Positions 1 to 8,072 of a DNA stretch of 64,000 nucleotides are shown piece after piece. This DNA comes from DASQYE01 sp036389675 (GTDB taxonomy: Bacteria > Acidobacteriota > Blastocatellia > Pyrinomonadales > Pyrinomonadaceae), in contig DASVWI010000019.1 in NCBI GenBank assembly GCA_036389675.1, forward strand, positions 310,001 through 374,000, given 5' to 3'. A model generated the notes under the pieces. That model had not been told where the DNA came from. It was given only the letters and a program-made list of their open reading frames with translations, and searched no databases. The number at the start of each line of letters is the position of its first letter. The first letter of the stretch is position 1. The position numbers were made by a program, and so were the translations under genes.

Positions 1-399
1 GTTCGCTTCCGGGTCATTAACATCTGTGCATCCGAAGCGGCGCGCCGTCGCGGGAATCATCTGCATCAGGCCCTGAGCGCCCGCGCCGGAGCGAGCCATA
101 ACCTTGTATTTCGATTCCTGCCAGATCACGGCGTGGAGCAATCTGGGATCGACGCCGTACTGCTTGCCGGCGCGAAGGATAATCACATCCAGATCATGGT
201 TGCCGGAAGTGGGCACATCCGAGGGAATGTAGTTTTCGTCGAAGGCGACGACTTCAGCCCTGACTTCGGCATGAGCTGTAGGGGCAAAAGCGACGTTGAA
301 AAGAAGGCCCGTAACGTTAGTGAAAAGGAAGAGTGCGATGATGGCGAAGGGTGCAAATTTGAAAGAGCGCAGACGGGCGGCAAACGGGGTCAAAGTCAT
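1..399 (-). CDS. Lytic transglycosylase, SLT domain (N-terminal part, runs off window)
   Basis: This is the first 133 residues of a secreted murein lytic transglycosylase, which cleaves the MurNAc-GlcNAc bond of peptidoglycan in the periplasm. An N-terminal hydrophobic signal segment (about residues 15-44) ends near AHA. The SLT catalytic core follows: the putative catalytic Glu is E95 in WQESKYK, and the family motif GLMQMIPATA lies at about 110-119. The chosen ATG at 399 has GGAG 9 bases upstream. An in-frame ATG at 414 has no good site and would add five residues. The gene continues past position 1, so the C-terminus and the rest of its operon are not visible. The family assignment is confident; the specific type of transglycosylase is not. 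Confidence 0.88.
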   Translation of the reverse strand, partial: MTLTPFAARLRSFKFAPFAIIALFLFTNVTGLLFNVAFAPTAHAEVRAEVVAFDENYIPSDVPTSGNHDLDVIILRAGKQYGVDPRLLHAVIWQESKYKVMARSGAGAQGLMQMIPATARRFGCTDVNDPEAN

Positions 400-877
400 T
401 CTTATATTCTCCATGTGAGCGATGGCTTTACTTAAAAAACCATCTAATCTGCATATCCAGCGACGCAGGTTATGGGGGCTACGCATGGCGAAGATGAGCT
501 ACAAAGAGCAGGCCATCAAAACCGAGACTATGATGGTGATTGTGTTGCGGCGGTTGCTCCGGGCGCATGGAAATTGTGCAAATAAGTCCTTTTTCTGTAT
601 GTATTTAATCCGACCAAGCGTAAGCTCTGCGATTGCAGCCTTTCCGCCGCCCATCGTTCAATTTGAGAGTCGGTTTGAGGCGCATTTGAACAGTAGTGCG
701 TACTGAATGGCTACAAAAAAAATTACGTTTCGGAAAATTTTAATGCGAAACGAATGCGACACTAAACACTTTGACCAAACCGAGCATCATAGGTTAGTCA
801 CAAGTTGCGGGCGTTGTAAGTCATCCCTATAATTTATCCTCAATCGAGAATGCTTTTTGCCGGAGAAAAGAACTCTT
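400..877. other. Intergenic region between divergent genes
   Basis: This gap of about 480 bases separates the divergent transglycosylase and FmdB genes. The short open frame at 422-706 has no family resemblance or ribosome-binding site and is probably not a gene. The right half is AT-richer than its surroundings and holds the promoter predicted for the FmdB gene. No RNA gene was recognised. Confidence 0.5.
805..833 (+). promoter_or_regulatory. Predicted sigma-70 promoter upstream of the FmdB gene
   Basis: A perfect TATAAT at 828-833 lies 17 bases downstream of TTGCGG at 805-810. The -10 is strong and the spacing ideal, but the -35 matches only its TTG half. Transcription would start near 840, leaving a leader of about 40 bases before the ATG at 878. 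Confidence 0.5.
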
Positions 878-1222
878 ATGCCCATCTACGAATATGAATG
901 TAAGAAGTGCAAAGCGCACATCGAAGTCTTACAGAAGATGACGGACAAGCCGCTCACCAAGTGTCGCAGGTGCGGCGGTCGTCTCGAAAAACAGTGGTCT
1001 GCGACGGGCTTTCAATTCGTCGGCTCAGGCTGGTACGTGACCGACTACGCCGCGAAGAAGTCTGACGGTAAGGAAGAGAAAAGGAGCGCGTCCGCGGAGG
1101 CAGCGACGAGCGCCGTTGATAAGCCCGCCGGTAAAGAGAGCAAGAGCAAAGAGGGGAAGGCGGCTGAGTCTAAAACCGTGGAATCTAAAACCACCTCGTC
1201 CACCAACACGAGCGGTGATTGA
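878..1222 (+). CDS. FmdB-family zinc ribbon protein
   Basis: A 114-residue protein that opens with MPIYEYEC, the hallmark of the FmdB/CxxC_CXXC_SSSS regulatory-type zinc ribbon. Two Cys pairs, ECKKC and CRRCGG, would bind one zinc ion in the first 45 residues. The remainder is a Lys/Glu/Ser/Thr-rich, probably disordered tail, which is usual for the family. An upstream TTG at 857 would extend the frame, but the conserved family start is the ATG at 878, with GGAG 12 bases before it. It ends 38 bases before the VWFA gene on the same strand, so the two may be co-transcribed. The biochemical role of the family is not settled; regulation of amide or formamide use is historical naming. Confidence 0.88.
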   Translation: MPIYEYECKKCKAHIEVLQKMTDKPLTKCRRCGGRLEKQWSATGFQFVGSGWYVTDYAAKKSDGKEEKRSASAEAATSAVDKPAGKESKSKEGKAAESKTVESKTTSSTNTSGD

Positions 1223-1260
1223 GAAGATGTAATTTTATTTCCGCACGGGTGAACCTAAAG

Positions 1261-2160
1261 ATGCGCGCTTTACTGACCACATTAATCGCAACCTGCCTGT
1301 TGCTTGCTTTGATCGCCACGTCGGCGGGACAGGCCGGGCGGCGTCCGAATCTGACGGACGCGCGCGGAATAATACTGAACGTCAGCGCCACACGCGAAGA
1401 TAATCCGCAGTTGCCCATTACGGGGCAGGATTTCGCCGTCTACGAGAATGGCATAGAGCAGCCGATTAAAAACTTCACGCCCGACCCGTCGCCCGCACGT
1501 ATCGTCCTGCTCGTTGATAATTCTCTGACGCTGCGCGCCGACGTGGACAAGCTTGAGGCAGCAGCGCGCGAGTTCGCCTATGAAATCTACGAGGGCGATC
1601 AACTGTTGATCGTCGGCTACGACGAGCAGGCCGAGATCGTTTCGGACTGGACTGATGATGCGAAGAAGATAGAGGCTTCGCTGAAGACCTTTCGCAAGAA
1701 GGGTGAGCCGCATCTGTTCGACGCTTTGAAGGCGGCAGCCGATCAGGGCCTGTCGCCGTTTCTCAACTCTACTCAGAAGCGCGTCATCATCGTCATCGGC
1801 GACGGCCTCGACCGCGTCAGCAAGACGAACTTTGATGACATCCTCGCCCAGTTGCAAAGACAGAATATCACCGTCTATGCCTTGCAGATTCCAGACCGGA
1901 CGGGCGGAGCGTTGCGGCGCGATCAGCCAAAGCCCGTCCGCGTCATCGAAAAGCTGGCCGAAGGAACGGGCGGTCGCGTCTTCCCGGCCAACCAGCCGCA
2001 GGAAGCAGCCAAAGCCATCTGCGACGAGCTGCGTAAGAATCGCTACATGATCTCGTATGTGCCGACGGGCGCTGCCTACGGCGAGGCGCGTCGCCTGCTC
2101 GTCGTCGCCGATTCCGGCATCAACGTCCGCTTCAAGACGAATCAACCGCCGATGCAGTAA
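1261..2160 (+). CDS. Secreted VWFA-related domain protein
   Basis: A 299-residue protein with a clear signal peptide (residues 1-20, hydrophobic core ALLTTLIATCLLLALIA). Residues 30-75 match the opening seen in acidobacterial VWFA-related proteins (...FAVYENG...QPIKNF). The von Willebrand A fold follows, with the MIDAS start IVLLVDNSLTL at about residue 80 (D-x-S-x-T/S type) and a second strand VIIVIGDGLDRVS at about 175. These domains bind a divalent metal and mediate protein contacts outside the cell; the ligand is unknown. An upstream TTG at 1219 would overlap the FmdB stop and place a charged stretch before the signal peptide, so the ATG at 1261 is preferred although its Shine-Dalgarno site is weak. 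A palindrome at 2166-2209 follows the stop. Confidence 0.85.
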   Translation: MRALLTTLIATCLLLALIATSAGQAGRRPNLTDARGIILNVSATREDNPQLPITGQDFAVYENGIEQPIKNFTPDPSPARIVLLVDNSLTLRADVDKLEAAAREFAYEIYEGDQLLIVGYDEQAEIVSDWTDDAKKIEASLKTFRKKGEPHLFDALKAAADQGLSPFLNSTQKRVIIVIGDGLDRVSKTNFDDILAQLQRQNITVYALQIPDRTGGALRRDQPKPVRVIEKLAEGTGGRVFPANQPQEAAKAICDELRKNRYMISYVPTGAAYGEARRLLVVADSGINVRFKTNQPPMQ

Positions 2161-2165
2161 TGGTT

Positions 2166-2209
2166 ATCAGTAGTCAGCCGCACGGTTTTACTGATGACTG
2201 ACTACTGAT
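2166..2209. repeat. Heptad palindrome (ACTGANN units), possible two-way terminator
   Basis: A perfect 12-bp inverted repeat (2166-2177 with 2198-2209) sits between two convergent genes. The right side reads as three successive 7-base units beginning ACTGA (2190, 2197, 2204). It is followed by a short T-run on the plus strand and contains the stop codon (2202-2204) of the minus-strand gene. It belongs to the heptad palindrome class seen across the window and may end transcription from both sides. Confidence 0.6.
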
Positions 2210-2390
2210 TGCTTTTTCTTGAGTAGATGTAGAACATGACGAGGATGATGACGACGAGCATTGCCTCCATGAAGATGAAGAGGTCGCGGTCGAATCTTCT
2301 GTCGTTGTCATAGGCGGCGGAATAGACGAAGAAAGTGCCGAGGGCCAAGCCGACCGCCAGCCAGATGATTTGACGCTTAGTATCCCACAC
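2202..2390 (-). CDS. Small two-helix membrane protein
   Basis: A 62-residue protein with two predicted transmembrane helices: IIWLAVGLALGTFFVYSAA (about 8-26) and FIFMEAMLVVIILVMFYIY (about 38-56), separated by a charged loop (YDNDRRFDRD). The start is the GTG at 2388-2390, with GGGAG 10 bases upstream. No family was recognised. The amphipathic pattern, clean start signal and stop inside the shared palindrome argue that it is real. Function unknown; probably cytoplasmic membrane. Confidence 0.6.
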   Translation of the reverse strand: MWDTKRQIIWLAVGLALGTFFVYSAAYDNDRRFDRDLFIFMEAMLVVIILVMFYIYSRKSNQ

Positions 2391-2504
2391 GATTCGGCGT
2401 CTCCCGCAGTCTCCCTCTCGCCTGTCTCCTGTTACTTCTGATTATGACCCGCTCACGCGGCGCGGTCGCCTTTGTCTCTCAATACTGCTTTGAACTTTAC
2501 GCAT

Positions 2505-2562
2505 TAAGGATGAAGTAAAAGCTATTAAGAATGAGAAGCATTCCTTTCATCCTTTATCCTTA
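2505..2562. repeat. Heptad palindrome (GGATGAA/TTCATCC family) overlapping a gene end
   Basis: The left arm (2505-2521) carries TAAGGATGAAG and the right arm (2544-2562) carries TTCATCC and TTTATCC units ending in TTA. The right arm codes for part of the last dozen residues of the aminotransferase, and its stop codon (2525-2527) lies inside the element. Confidence 0.6.
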
Positions 2563-3745
2563 GTTTTTCGAGACGCTCAGCCGCCGCCAGTAGTGTCGAG
2601 TCCTTTTTACAGAAACAGAAGCGCACCTGCTGCGCGCCTAGCTCTGGCCGGCTGTAGAAGCTTGAGCCGGGAACGCAGGCGACGCCGATGTCGCGTACAA
2701 GGTGGCGCGTGAAGTCAACGTCCGAAGGGAAACCGAAGGCGCTAATGTCCGTCATAACGTAATACGCGCCGTCCGGGCGAAAGATGCGAAAGCCTGCCGC
2801 TTCGAGGGCGGGCAGAAGCAGGTCGCGCCGTGCCCTGTAATCCGCTTGCAGCTTCTCGTAGTAGGCGGGCGCAAGCATGAGCGCGTGAGCGCCCGCGGCC
2901 TGTAGCGGGGCGGCTGCGCCGACGGTCAGAAAGTCGTGAACCTTACGCACGGCGCTTGTGATCGCGGGCGGAGCAATCACGTAGCCCACGCGCCAGCCCG
3001 TCACCGAATAGGTCTTCGACATGGAATTGATGACGACAGTCCTCTCGCGCATCCCTTCCAGTTGGGCCATCGAGATGTGCTCGACAAGAGCGTCTTCGCG
3101 CGGGTAAAGGATGTGCTCGTAGATTTCGTCCGTAAAGCAGAGCGCGTCGTGCTCGCGGCAGAGCGCGGCGATGAACTCCATCTCGTCGCGCGTGAAAACT
3201 TTGCCCGTCGGGTTGTTGGGATTGCAGACGATGATCGCTTTCGTCCTGGCGTTGAAGGCGGCGCTCAATTCGTCGCGGTCAAACGTCCAGTCGGGCGCGC
3301 GCAGAGGGACGTAGCGCGGGCGTGCGTCCGACAGAATCGCGTCGGGCGCGTAGTTCTCATAGAAGGGCTCGAAGAGTATGACCTCTTCGCCGGGGTCAAC
3401 GGTCGCCATCATCGCCGCGAGCATGCCCTCTGTCGAGCCGCACGTGACGGTGATCTCCGTCTCGGGGTCAATGTCGAGGCCAAGATGCCAGCCCGTCTTA
3501 TGAGCGATTGCCTGACGGAAATTGGGCGCGCCCCATGTGTTCGCGTATTGATTGATGTCGTCGTCGATTGCCTGCATGGCGACGCGCTTGATGTCGTCGG
3601 GCGCGGCGAAATCCGGGAAGCCCTGCGAGAGATTGACCGCTTTGTACTTGTTGGCCTGACGTGTCATATCGCGTATGACAGATTCGGTGAACAGGCTCGC
3701 TTTGCGCGAGACGTAACGAGGCGTATGCTGTGCGGGTGATGTCAT
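2525..3745 (-). CDS. Class I/II pyridoxal-phosphate aminotransferase
   Basis: A 406-residue fold-type I aminotransferase in the branch of E. coli YbdL and the kynurenine/glutamine transaminase K group. Family features seen: VNLSQGFPDF near residue 38, NQYA near 65, GSTEGM near 103, the cofactor loop CNPNNPTG near 174, DEIYEH near 206 and the PLP-binding lysine K244 in SMSKTYSVTGWRVGY. The C-terminal part (RFCFCKKDSTLLAAAERL) also resembles YbdL. It would transfer the amino group of a hydrophobic or sulfur amino acid such as methionine to a 2-oxo acid in the cytoplasm; the substrate is inference. The ATG at 3745 fits the family N-terminus. The last residues (IKDERNASHS) are encoded by an intergenic-type repeat and are probably not functional. 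Confidence 0.88.
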   Translation of the reverse strand: MTSPAQHTPRYVSRKASLFTESVIRDMTRQANKYKAVNLSQGFPDFAAPDDIKRVAMQAIDDDINQYANTWGAPNFRQAIAHKTGWHLGLDIDPETEITVTCGSTEGMLAAMMATVDPGEEVILFEPFYENYAPDAILSDARPRYVPLRAPDWTFDRDELSAAFNARTKAIIVCNPNNPTGKVFTRDEMEFIAALCREHDALCFTDEIYEHILYPREDALVEHISMAQLEGMRERTVVINSMSKTYSVTGWRVGYVIAPPAITSAVRKVHDFLTVGAAAPLQAAGAHALMLAPAYYEKLQADYRARRDLLLPALEAAGFRIFRPDGAYYVMTDISAFGFPSDVDFTRHLVRDIGVACVPGSSFYSRPELGAQQVRFCFCKKDSTLLAAAERLEKLRIKDERNASHS

Positions 3746-4036
3746 AATTGTTCGAGCCTTCGGGAAGTATTGTGTGCTATCTCTCTCGAAACTTTTCGCC
3801 TGATGCTCTCACAAGACACGCGGGCATGGCAACCGGCACTCCCCCTGCCGGCATCTCTCCACAGGCGCGCTTTTCTTCCCGGGGCTTGACCATCACACTG
3901 AGACGGAATAAATACCGGGCGCGGCACACTGAGCGGGACGACGCTTGACTTGCGGGGCGGCACAAGCACTCAAGCCCGTGCCGGCTTGAAATCTCTTTAA
4001 CTTTCGCCTTATTGATGGCCCAATCGGAGGAGACTG

Positions 4037-4732
4037 ATGAAAACAGTAGAACGAAGCGGCGCGCCGAAAGCCTGGGCCATCATGCTCGCGCTGGCGCTGC
4101 TGACGCTCACCGCGTCCCTGTGCCTGTCGGATTCCATGGCGCTCGCCGTGCAGCAGAACTCCAATCGCTCAGCTCCCCGGTCGAGACGCGCCCGTCGTAT
4201 CCCGTCAAACGGAAATCAATCAAACAATCGTCGGGCCGAGCAAGAAGCCCAGGCGACAAACGCTAACGCCGAGCCCTCAAGCTCTAATGCTCAGCAACAG
4301 CCGGCATCCTACCGCATGGAAAACCCCAGGTCGGATGTGAGGATGGACAAAGTTCTTTTGATCGGTGATAAGGAGCTGACGGACGACATGATCGTCCAGC
4401 CGGGAACCGAGATTACCTACGCCACCGCCTTCGTCAATCAGGGCACGGGAATCTCTCGTAGCCTGAGCATCATCGATCCCGTGCAGGACATGACGGACTT
4501 CAAGCTCGGCAGCGTCACGAGCGAGCTGGGCACGACGGGTCTGAAAATTACCGTCAGCTATTCAAAGGACGACGGGCAAACCTGTAACTATACGCCCGTG
4601 AGCGGCGGCGGGGGCGCGCCCGCCGGCTTCGACCGTCTGGTCAACGCCGTCTGCCTGAATTTCAGCGGAGACCTGAGCAATACGGCCCCGAACAATTCCG
4701 GCAGATTCAGCTATGTCGGGCGCAGGCGATAA
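4037..4732 (+). CDS. Secreted protein of unknown function
   Basis: A 231-residue exported protein. The start is well supported: GGAGGAGA lies just before the ATG at 4037. A signal peptide spans about residues 10-38 (AWAIMLALALLTLTASLCL). A low-complexity linker rich in Asn, Ser, Arg and Gln (about 40-95) is followed by a compact domain (about 98-231) with alternating hydrophobic residues, resembling a beta-sandwich of the DUF11/conserved-repeat kind (ITYATAFVNQGTG...SLSIIDPV). The last residues, FSYVGRRR, end in a basic tail. It lies 54 bases before the SGNH hydrolase on the same strand, so a shared transcript is possible. No specific family was recognised. Confidence 0.7.
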   Translation: MKTVERSGAPKAWAIMLALALLTLTASLCLSDSMALAVQQNSNRSAPRSRRARRIPSNGNQSNNRRAEQEAQATNANAEPSSSNAQQQPASYRMENPRSDVRMDKVLLIGDKELTDDMIVQPGTEITYATAFVNQGTGISRSLSIIDPVQDMTDFKLGSVTSELGTTGLKITVSYSKDDGQTCNYTPVSGGGGAPAGFDRLVNAVCLNFSGDLSNTAPNNSGRFSYVGRRR

Positions 4733-4786
4733 ATCTCCGCTCATCTGGAGTATAATGATTAAGGTTAGGAGGGTGTTCGCCCGGGA

Positions 4787-6028
4787 ATGATTGACGACGT
4801 GATCAGAAAGCTTGAAGCGCTCTCGCTATGTCTGGTTTTCATGGCGAGCACCCTGCTGTGGGCTCCCGCTGCCGAGGCGCAGGTCGCGTCGACGAAAGTG
4901 CGCGGCATTGAAAACGCTCAAGCGCTTGATCGCTTCTTCGGCGCGCTCTCGGCGACGAAGTCGCGCCGCCGCATAGAGCCTGTGCGCGTCATGCACTATG
5001 GCGACTCGCACACCGCCGCCGACATCCTGACAGCACAGATTCGCCGCAGCCTGCAACGCGACTTCGGCGACGGCGGGGCCGGCTACATGTCGGCGCGCAA
5101 TCCCTTCAGCACGCCGCGTCGCGGAGTGCAATCGGGCGCGACCTCCGGCTGGTGGATAGACGGCGTCGGCAAGGGCGGCGCGACCGACGGCATCTACGGA
5201 CTGGCGGGTTTCAGCCTCTCGACAGACCGCTCTGAAGAACGCGCGTGGATCGAGACGGCCTGCAACCACTTTGAAATCTACTTCCTCAAGCAGCCCGGCG
5301 GCGGTCGCATAGACATCACCGTCAACGGCACGAGCGTCGTCGAGCAGCCCATCTCGCTCCAATCGGATGCGCCCGCGCCCGACTACTACACTTTCGATTC
5401 GCCAGCCGACCGCGTCCAGCGCATAGAGGTACGCACGGTCGGCCCGGGCAAGGTGCGGCTGCTCGGAATCGTCACGGAGCATATCGCTCCGGGCGTGACC
5501 TACGACGTGCTGGGCATCAACGGCGCGCGCGCCACCCGTCTTTTGAGCTGGAACGATACGGCCTTTGTCGACAACATCGTCCAGCGCAAGCCCGACCTGA
5601 TCATCGTCGCCTACGGGACGAACGAAGTGACCGACAGCGATTGGAGCATAGAGTCTTACCAGCGAATGTTCAGTAATATCCTGCGCCGCTTCCGCCGCGC
5701 CGCGCCGCAGGCTTCCATCCTCGTCTACGGGCCGCCGGATCGCGCCGACAATGCGCTGGCGGTGAGTAAAATGCCGGCCATGATCGAAGCGCAGCGGCGC
5801 GCGGCCATCGAGACGGGCGCGGCCTTCTGGAATTCCTACGCGGCGATGGGCGGCGCTGGCTCTATGGACAACTGGGCCTCGCAGGGGCTCGGTCAGGGCG
5901 ACCGTGTACACCTGACGAAAGAGGGCTACATCAGGATGGGCGACATGTTCTACGCCGACCTGATGGAGGCTTACAAGCTGGCGCTCACGCGCCCGCGCCG
6001 CAACAACGTGCAAAGGCGCGGGCAGTAG
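4787..6028 (+). CDS. Exported SGNH/GDSL hydrolase-like protein
   Basis: A 413-residue exported protein with a signal segment (about residues 8-32, ending AEAQ). SGNH blocks are visible: MHYGDSHTAAD with nucleophile S74, VLGINGARA for the glycine block, YGTNE with N279, and DRVHLTKEG with D372 and H375. The insert between blocks I and II (about 90-230) looks like a beta-rich carbohydrate-binding region. Together with the MBOAT protein downstream and a second SGNH protein, the context points to adding or removing acyl groups on an extracellular polysaccharide, as in AlgI/AlgJ/AlgX or PatA/PatB systems. That is inference; a stand-alone esterase role is possible. GGAGGG lies upstream of the ATG at 4787. 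Confidence 0.82.
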   Translation: MIDDVIRKLEALSLCLVFMASTLLWAPAAEAQVASTKVRGIENAQALDRFFGALSATKSRRRIEPVRVMHYGDSHTAADILTAQIRRSLQRDFGDGGAGYMSARNPFSTPRRGVQSGATSGWWIDGVGKGGATDGIYGLAGFSLSTDRSEERAWIETACNHFEIYFLKQPGGGRIDITVNGTSVVEQPISLQSDAPAPDYYTFDSPADRVQRIEVRTVGPGKVRLLGIVTEHIAPGVTYDVLGINGARATRLLSWNDTAFVDNIVQRKPDLIIVAYGTNEVTDSDWSIESYQRMFSNILRRFRRAAPQASILVYGPPDRADNALAVSKMPAMIEAQRRAAIETGAAFWNSYAAMGGAGSMDNWASQGLGQGDRVHLTKEGYIRMGDMFYADLMEAYKLALTRPRRNNVQRRGQ

Positions 6029-6497
6029 TAGTCGTTGTATGTAAGCGACCGCCCGTCAAAAAGTGACTCCTTCAAGCCCGCCCCGGCAAATAAGTTTAAC
6101 TCTTAGGGTCGAGGGAAGTTGACGCCGCCCGAGCGGCTTTTGTATAGTCGCGTTGATGCCAGACGCGTGGGCCAATCTGCCGAAGCCCCCTCGGTCGGTC
6201 AGGCGCACGGGCAGCAGCAGCAGCAGCAGAGTCCATCCGGCAAGGGACAAGCTCAAAAGGCAGTTTTAGGTATTAACCTAACCACTCGAAGCTCGAACTC
6301 GTGCCGCTTCAGTCATAGCACAACAATAGTGATAGCCCGTCCGTTTCGGAGCGAAGCGAAGCTCTTGCGCCTCCTGTGTGGATAGCCACAGCGAGGCGAG
6401 CGTGGTTGGCCCAAGGGGGTCATGGCCCGCGCCGCCTCTCGTGCCCATCCGTCCAGATGGATAATCAGCGGGGTTTCAGTCAGGGAGTAAATCGGGA
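6029..6497. other. Intergenic region upstream of the MBOAT gene
   Basis: This 469-base stretch holds no convincing gene on either strand. It contains a short CAG run near 6212-6230 and a stable hairpin at 6368-6398 (CGCCTC pairing with GAGGCG, plus an inner CTGTG/CACAG stem and an ATAG loop). The hairpin has no T-tract, so it is not a classic terminator and might be part of the MBOAT mRNA leader. No known riboswitch core was recognised. Confidence 0.45.
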
Positions 6498-7922
6498 ATG
6501 TTTTTTACGAGCGGCCAGTACATCATCTTCCTCGCCATCGTCTTCTTCGCCTACTGGCTGTTGGCGACGCCGCGCAGGCGTGTGCCCGTCCTCTTCCTGC
6601 TCGTCGCGAGCTACTATTTCTACGCGCTCTGGAATCCCCGTTTTCTCGCCCTCGTGTTTCTCGTCTCGACCGTCGACTTTCTGACGGCGCGCTTTATCGG
6701 TGCGAGCGAAAACCAGCGAAGGCGTCGGGCTCTGATGGCCGCGAGCATTCTGGTGGACATCGGCGCGCTCTTCACCTTTAAGTATTTCAACTTCTTCTCC
6801 GGCTCGCTCACGGAGCTTCTGAACAGGTTCGGCTGGCACGCATCCCCTTTGCTGCTCAACGTCATCTGGCCCATCGGCCTCTCGTTCTTCACGTTCCGCT
6901 CTCTGAGCTATGTGATAGACGTGTATCGCAAGACGATGAAGCCGACCGAGAGCTACATTGACTATCTGGCGTTCGTCTCGTTCTTCCCGGTCATTGTCGC
7001 CGGGCCGGTCGTGCGCGCCAAAGAGCTGCTGCCGCAGTTTCGCGAGCGTCCGGCTTTGACGAGCGATGAAGCTGGACAGGCCATCTTCCTGATCATGCTC
7101 GGGCTCGTGAAGAAGATAGCCGTCGCGGATTACCTGGCGAACAATCTGGTGGGCCGCGTCTTCGATCAGCCGCAGCTCTACTCTTCGGTCGAAACGTTGG
7201 CGGGAATCTACGGCTACGCGCTGCAAATCTACTGCGACTTTTCAGGCTACAGCGACATCGCCATCGGCTCGGCCTTGCTGCTGGGCTTTAAGCTTCCCAT
7301 CAACTTCAATTCGCCTTACCGCGCCGTGAGCTTGCCTGACTTCTGGAAACGCTGGCACATCACGCTCTCGAACTGGCTGACCGATTACGTCTACTTTTCC
7401 ATCGGCGGCCTGCGTAAGCGCCCCTTCAACCTGTATCGCAACGTCGTCCTGACGATGCTGATCGGCGGACTCTGGCACGGCGCGGCGTGGACGTTCGTGA
7501 TCTGGGGTGGGATGCACGGGCTTGGGCTGGCGGTCAATCGGTGGTGGGAGAATCGGCGTAGACAACGGAAGAGGCGGCCTCGTCAGGAGTGGTGGATAAA
7601 GGCCGCGTGTATCGTGGCGACGTTCCATTTCGTCTGCCTGACGTGGGTTTTCTTCCGCGCCGCCAGTTTGCAGCAGGCGTGGGACGTGCTCGCCCGGCTC
7701 GGCGCAATGAAGTTCGAGACGGCGAATCTGGCGTGGCCCGTGCTGGTCGTGATGGCGGTCGGATACTTAGCGCACTGGATACCGAAAGATATGCTGGACA
7801 AGGTTCGCGACGGCTTCATGTGGCTGCCCGCGCCCGTGCAGGCCGCTTTAATGCTGTCGGTCGGCGTCGGCCTCTACTATCTTTCGAGCGTCGAAGTGCA
7901 ATTCATCTACGGTAATTTTTAG
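6498..7922 (+). CDS. MBOAT-family membrane O-acyltransferase (AlgI-like)
   Basis: A 474-residue polytopic membrane protein, close to the usual length of AlgI. It starts with a membrane helix (YIIFLAIVFFAYWLLA), and shows MBOAT landmarks: WPIGLSFFTFRSLSYVIDV near 130-148, DFSGYSDIAIG near 248, FWKRWHITLSNWL near 285 and the invariant histidine H327 in GGLWHGAAW, with a second His in GGMHG. Such proteins move an acyl group (usually acetyl) across the inner membrane for transfer to a polysaccharide by an SGNH partner. Flanking SGNH genes support this role. The ATG at 6498 is preceded by GGGAG about 11 bases upstream. The acceptor polymer is unknown. Confidence 0.9.
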   Translation: MFFTSGQYIIFLAIVFFAYWLLATPRRRVPVLFLLVASYYFYALWNPRFLALVFLVSTVDFLTARFIGASENQRRRRALMAASILVDIGALFTFKYFNFFSGSLTELLNRFGWHASPLLLNVIWPIGLSFFTFRSLSYVIDVYRKTMKPTESYIDYLAFVSFFPVIVAGPVVRAKELLPQFRERPALTSDEAGQAIFLIMLGLVKKIAVADYLANNLVGRVFDQPQLYSSVETLAGIYGYALQIYCDFSGYSDIAIGSALLLGFKLPINFNSPYRAVSLPDFWKRWHITLSNWLTDYVYFSIGGLRKRPFNLYRNVVLTMLIGGLWHGAAWTFVIWGGMHGLGLAVNRWWENRRRQRKRRPRQEWWIKAACIVATFHFVCLTWVFFRAASLQQAWDVLARLGAMKFETANLAWPVLVVMAVGYLAHWIPKDMLDKVRDGFMWLPAPVQAALMLSVGVGLYYLSSVEVQFIYGNF

Positions 7923-8072
7923 AAGAAAGCGAAAGCCCCTGATCTCATGTTGACGCGTCTCGGTTTACTGGATGTCGAAAGCGACGGTGCTGCCGCGGTG
8001 GTCGCCGTCGAGAGTAATCTTGAAACTCAGCTTGCGCCGGATTGTGATGCTGCCGGGCCGCGGGATGAGCCC

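Noticed and set aside
422..706. 94-codon open frame upstream of the FmdB gene
   Set aside because: No ribosome-binding site, no recognisable fold or family, and an amino-acid mix unlike its neighbours; it lies in an AT-richer gap.
4826..6013. 395-codon antisense open frame over the first SGNH gene
   Set aside because: It is Arg/Ala/Val-rich with no domain pattern, whereas the plus-strand frame has a signal peptide and a full SGNH set.
7947..8072. Longer start for the second SGNH protein
   Set aside because: The added 42 codons have lower third-position GC, no Shine-Dalgarno sequence and would bury the membrane anchor.
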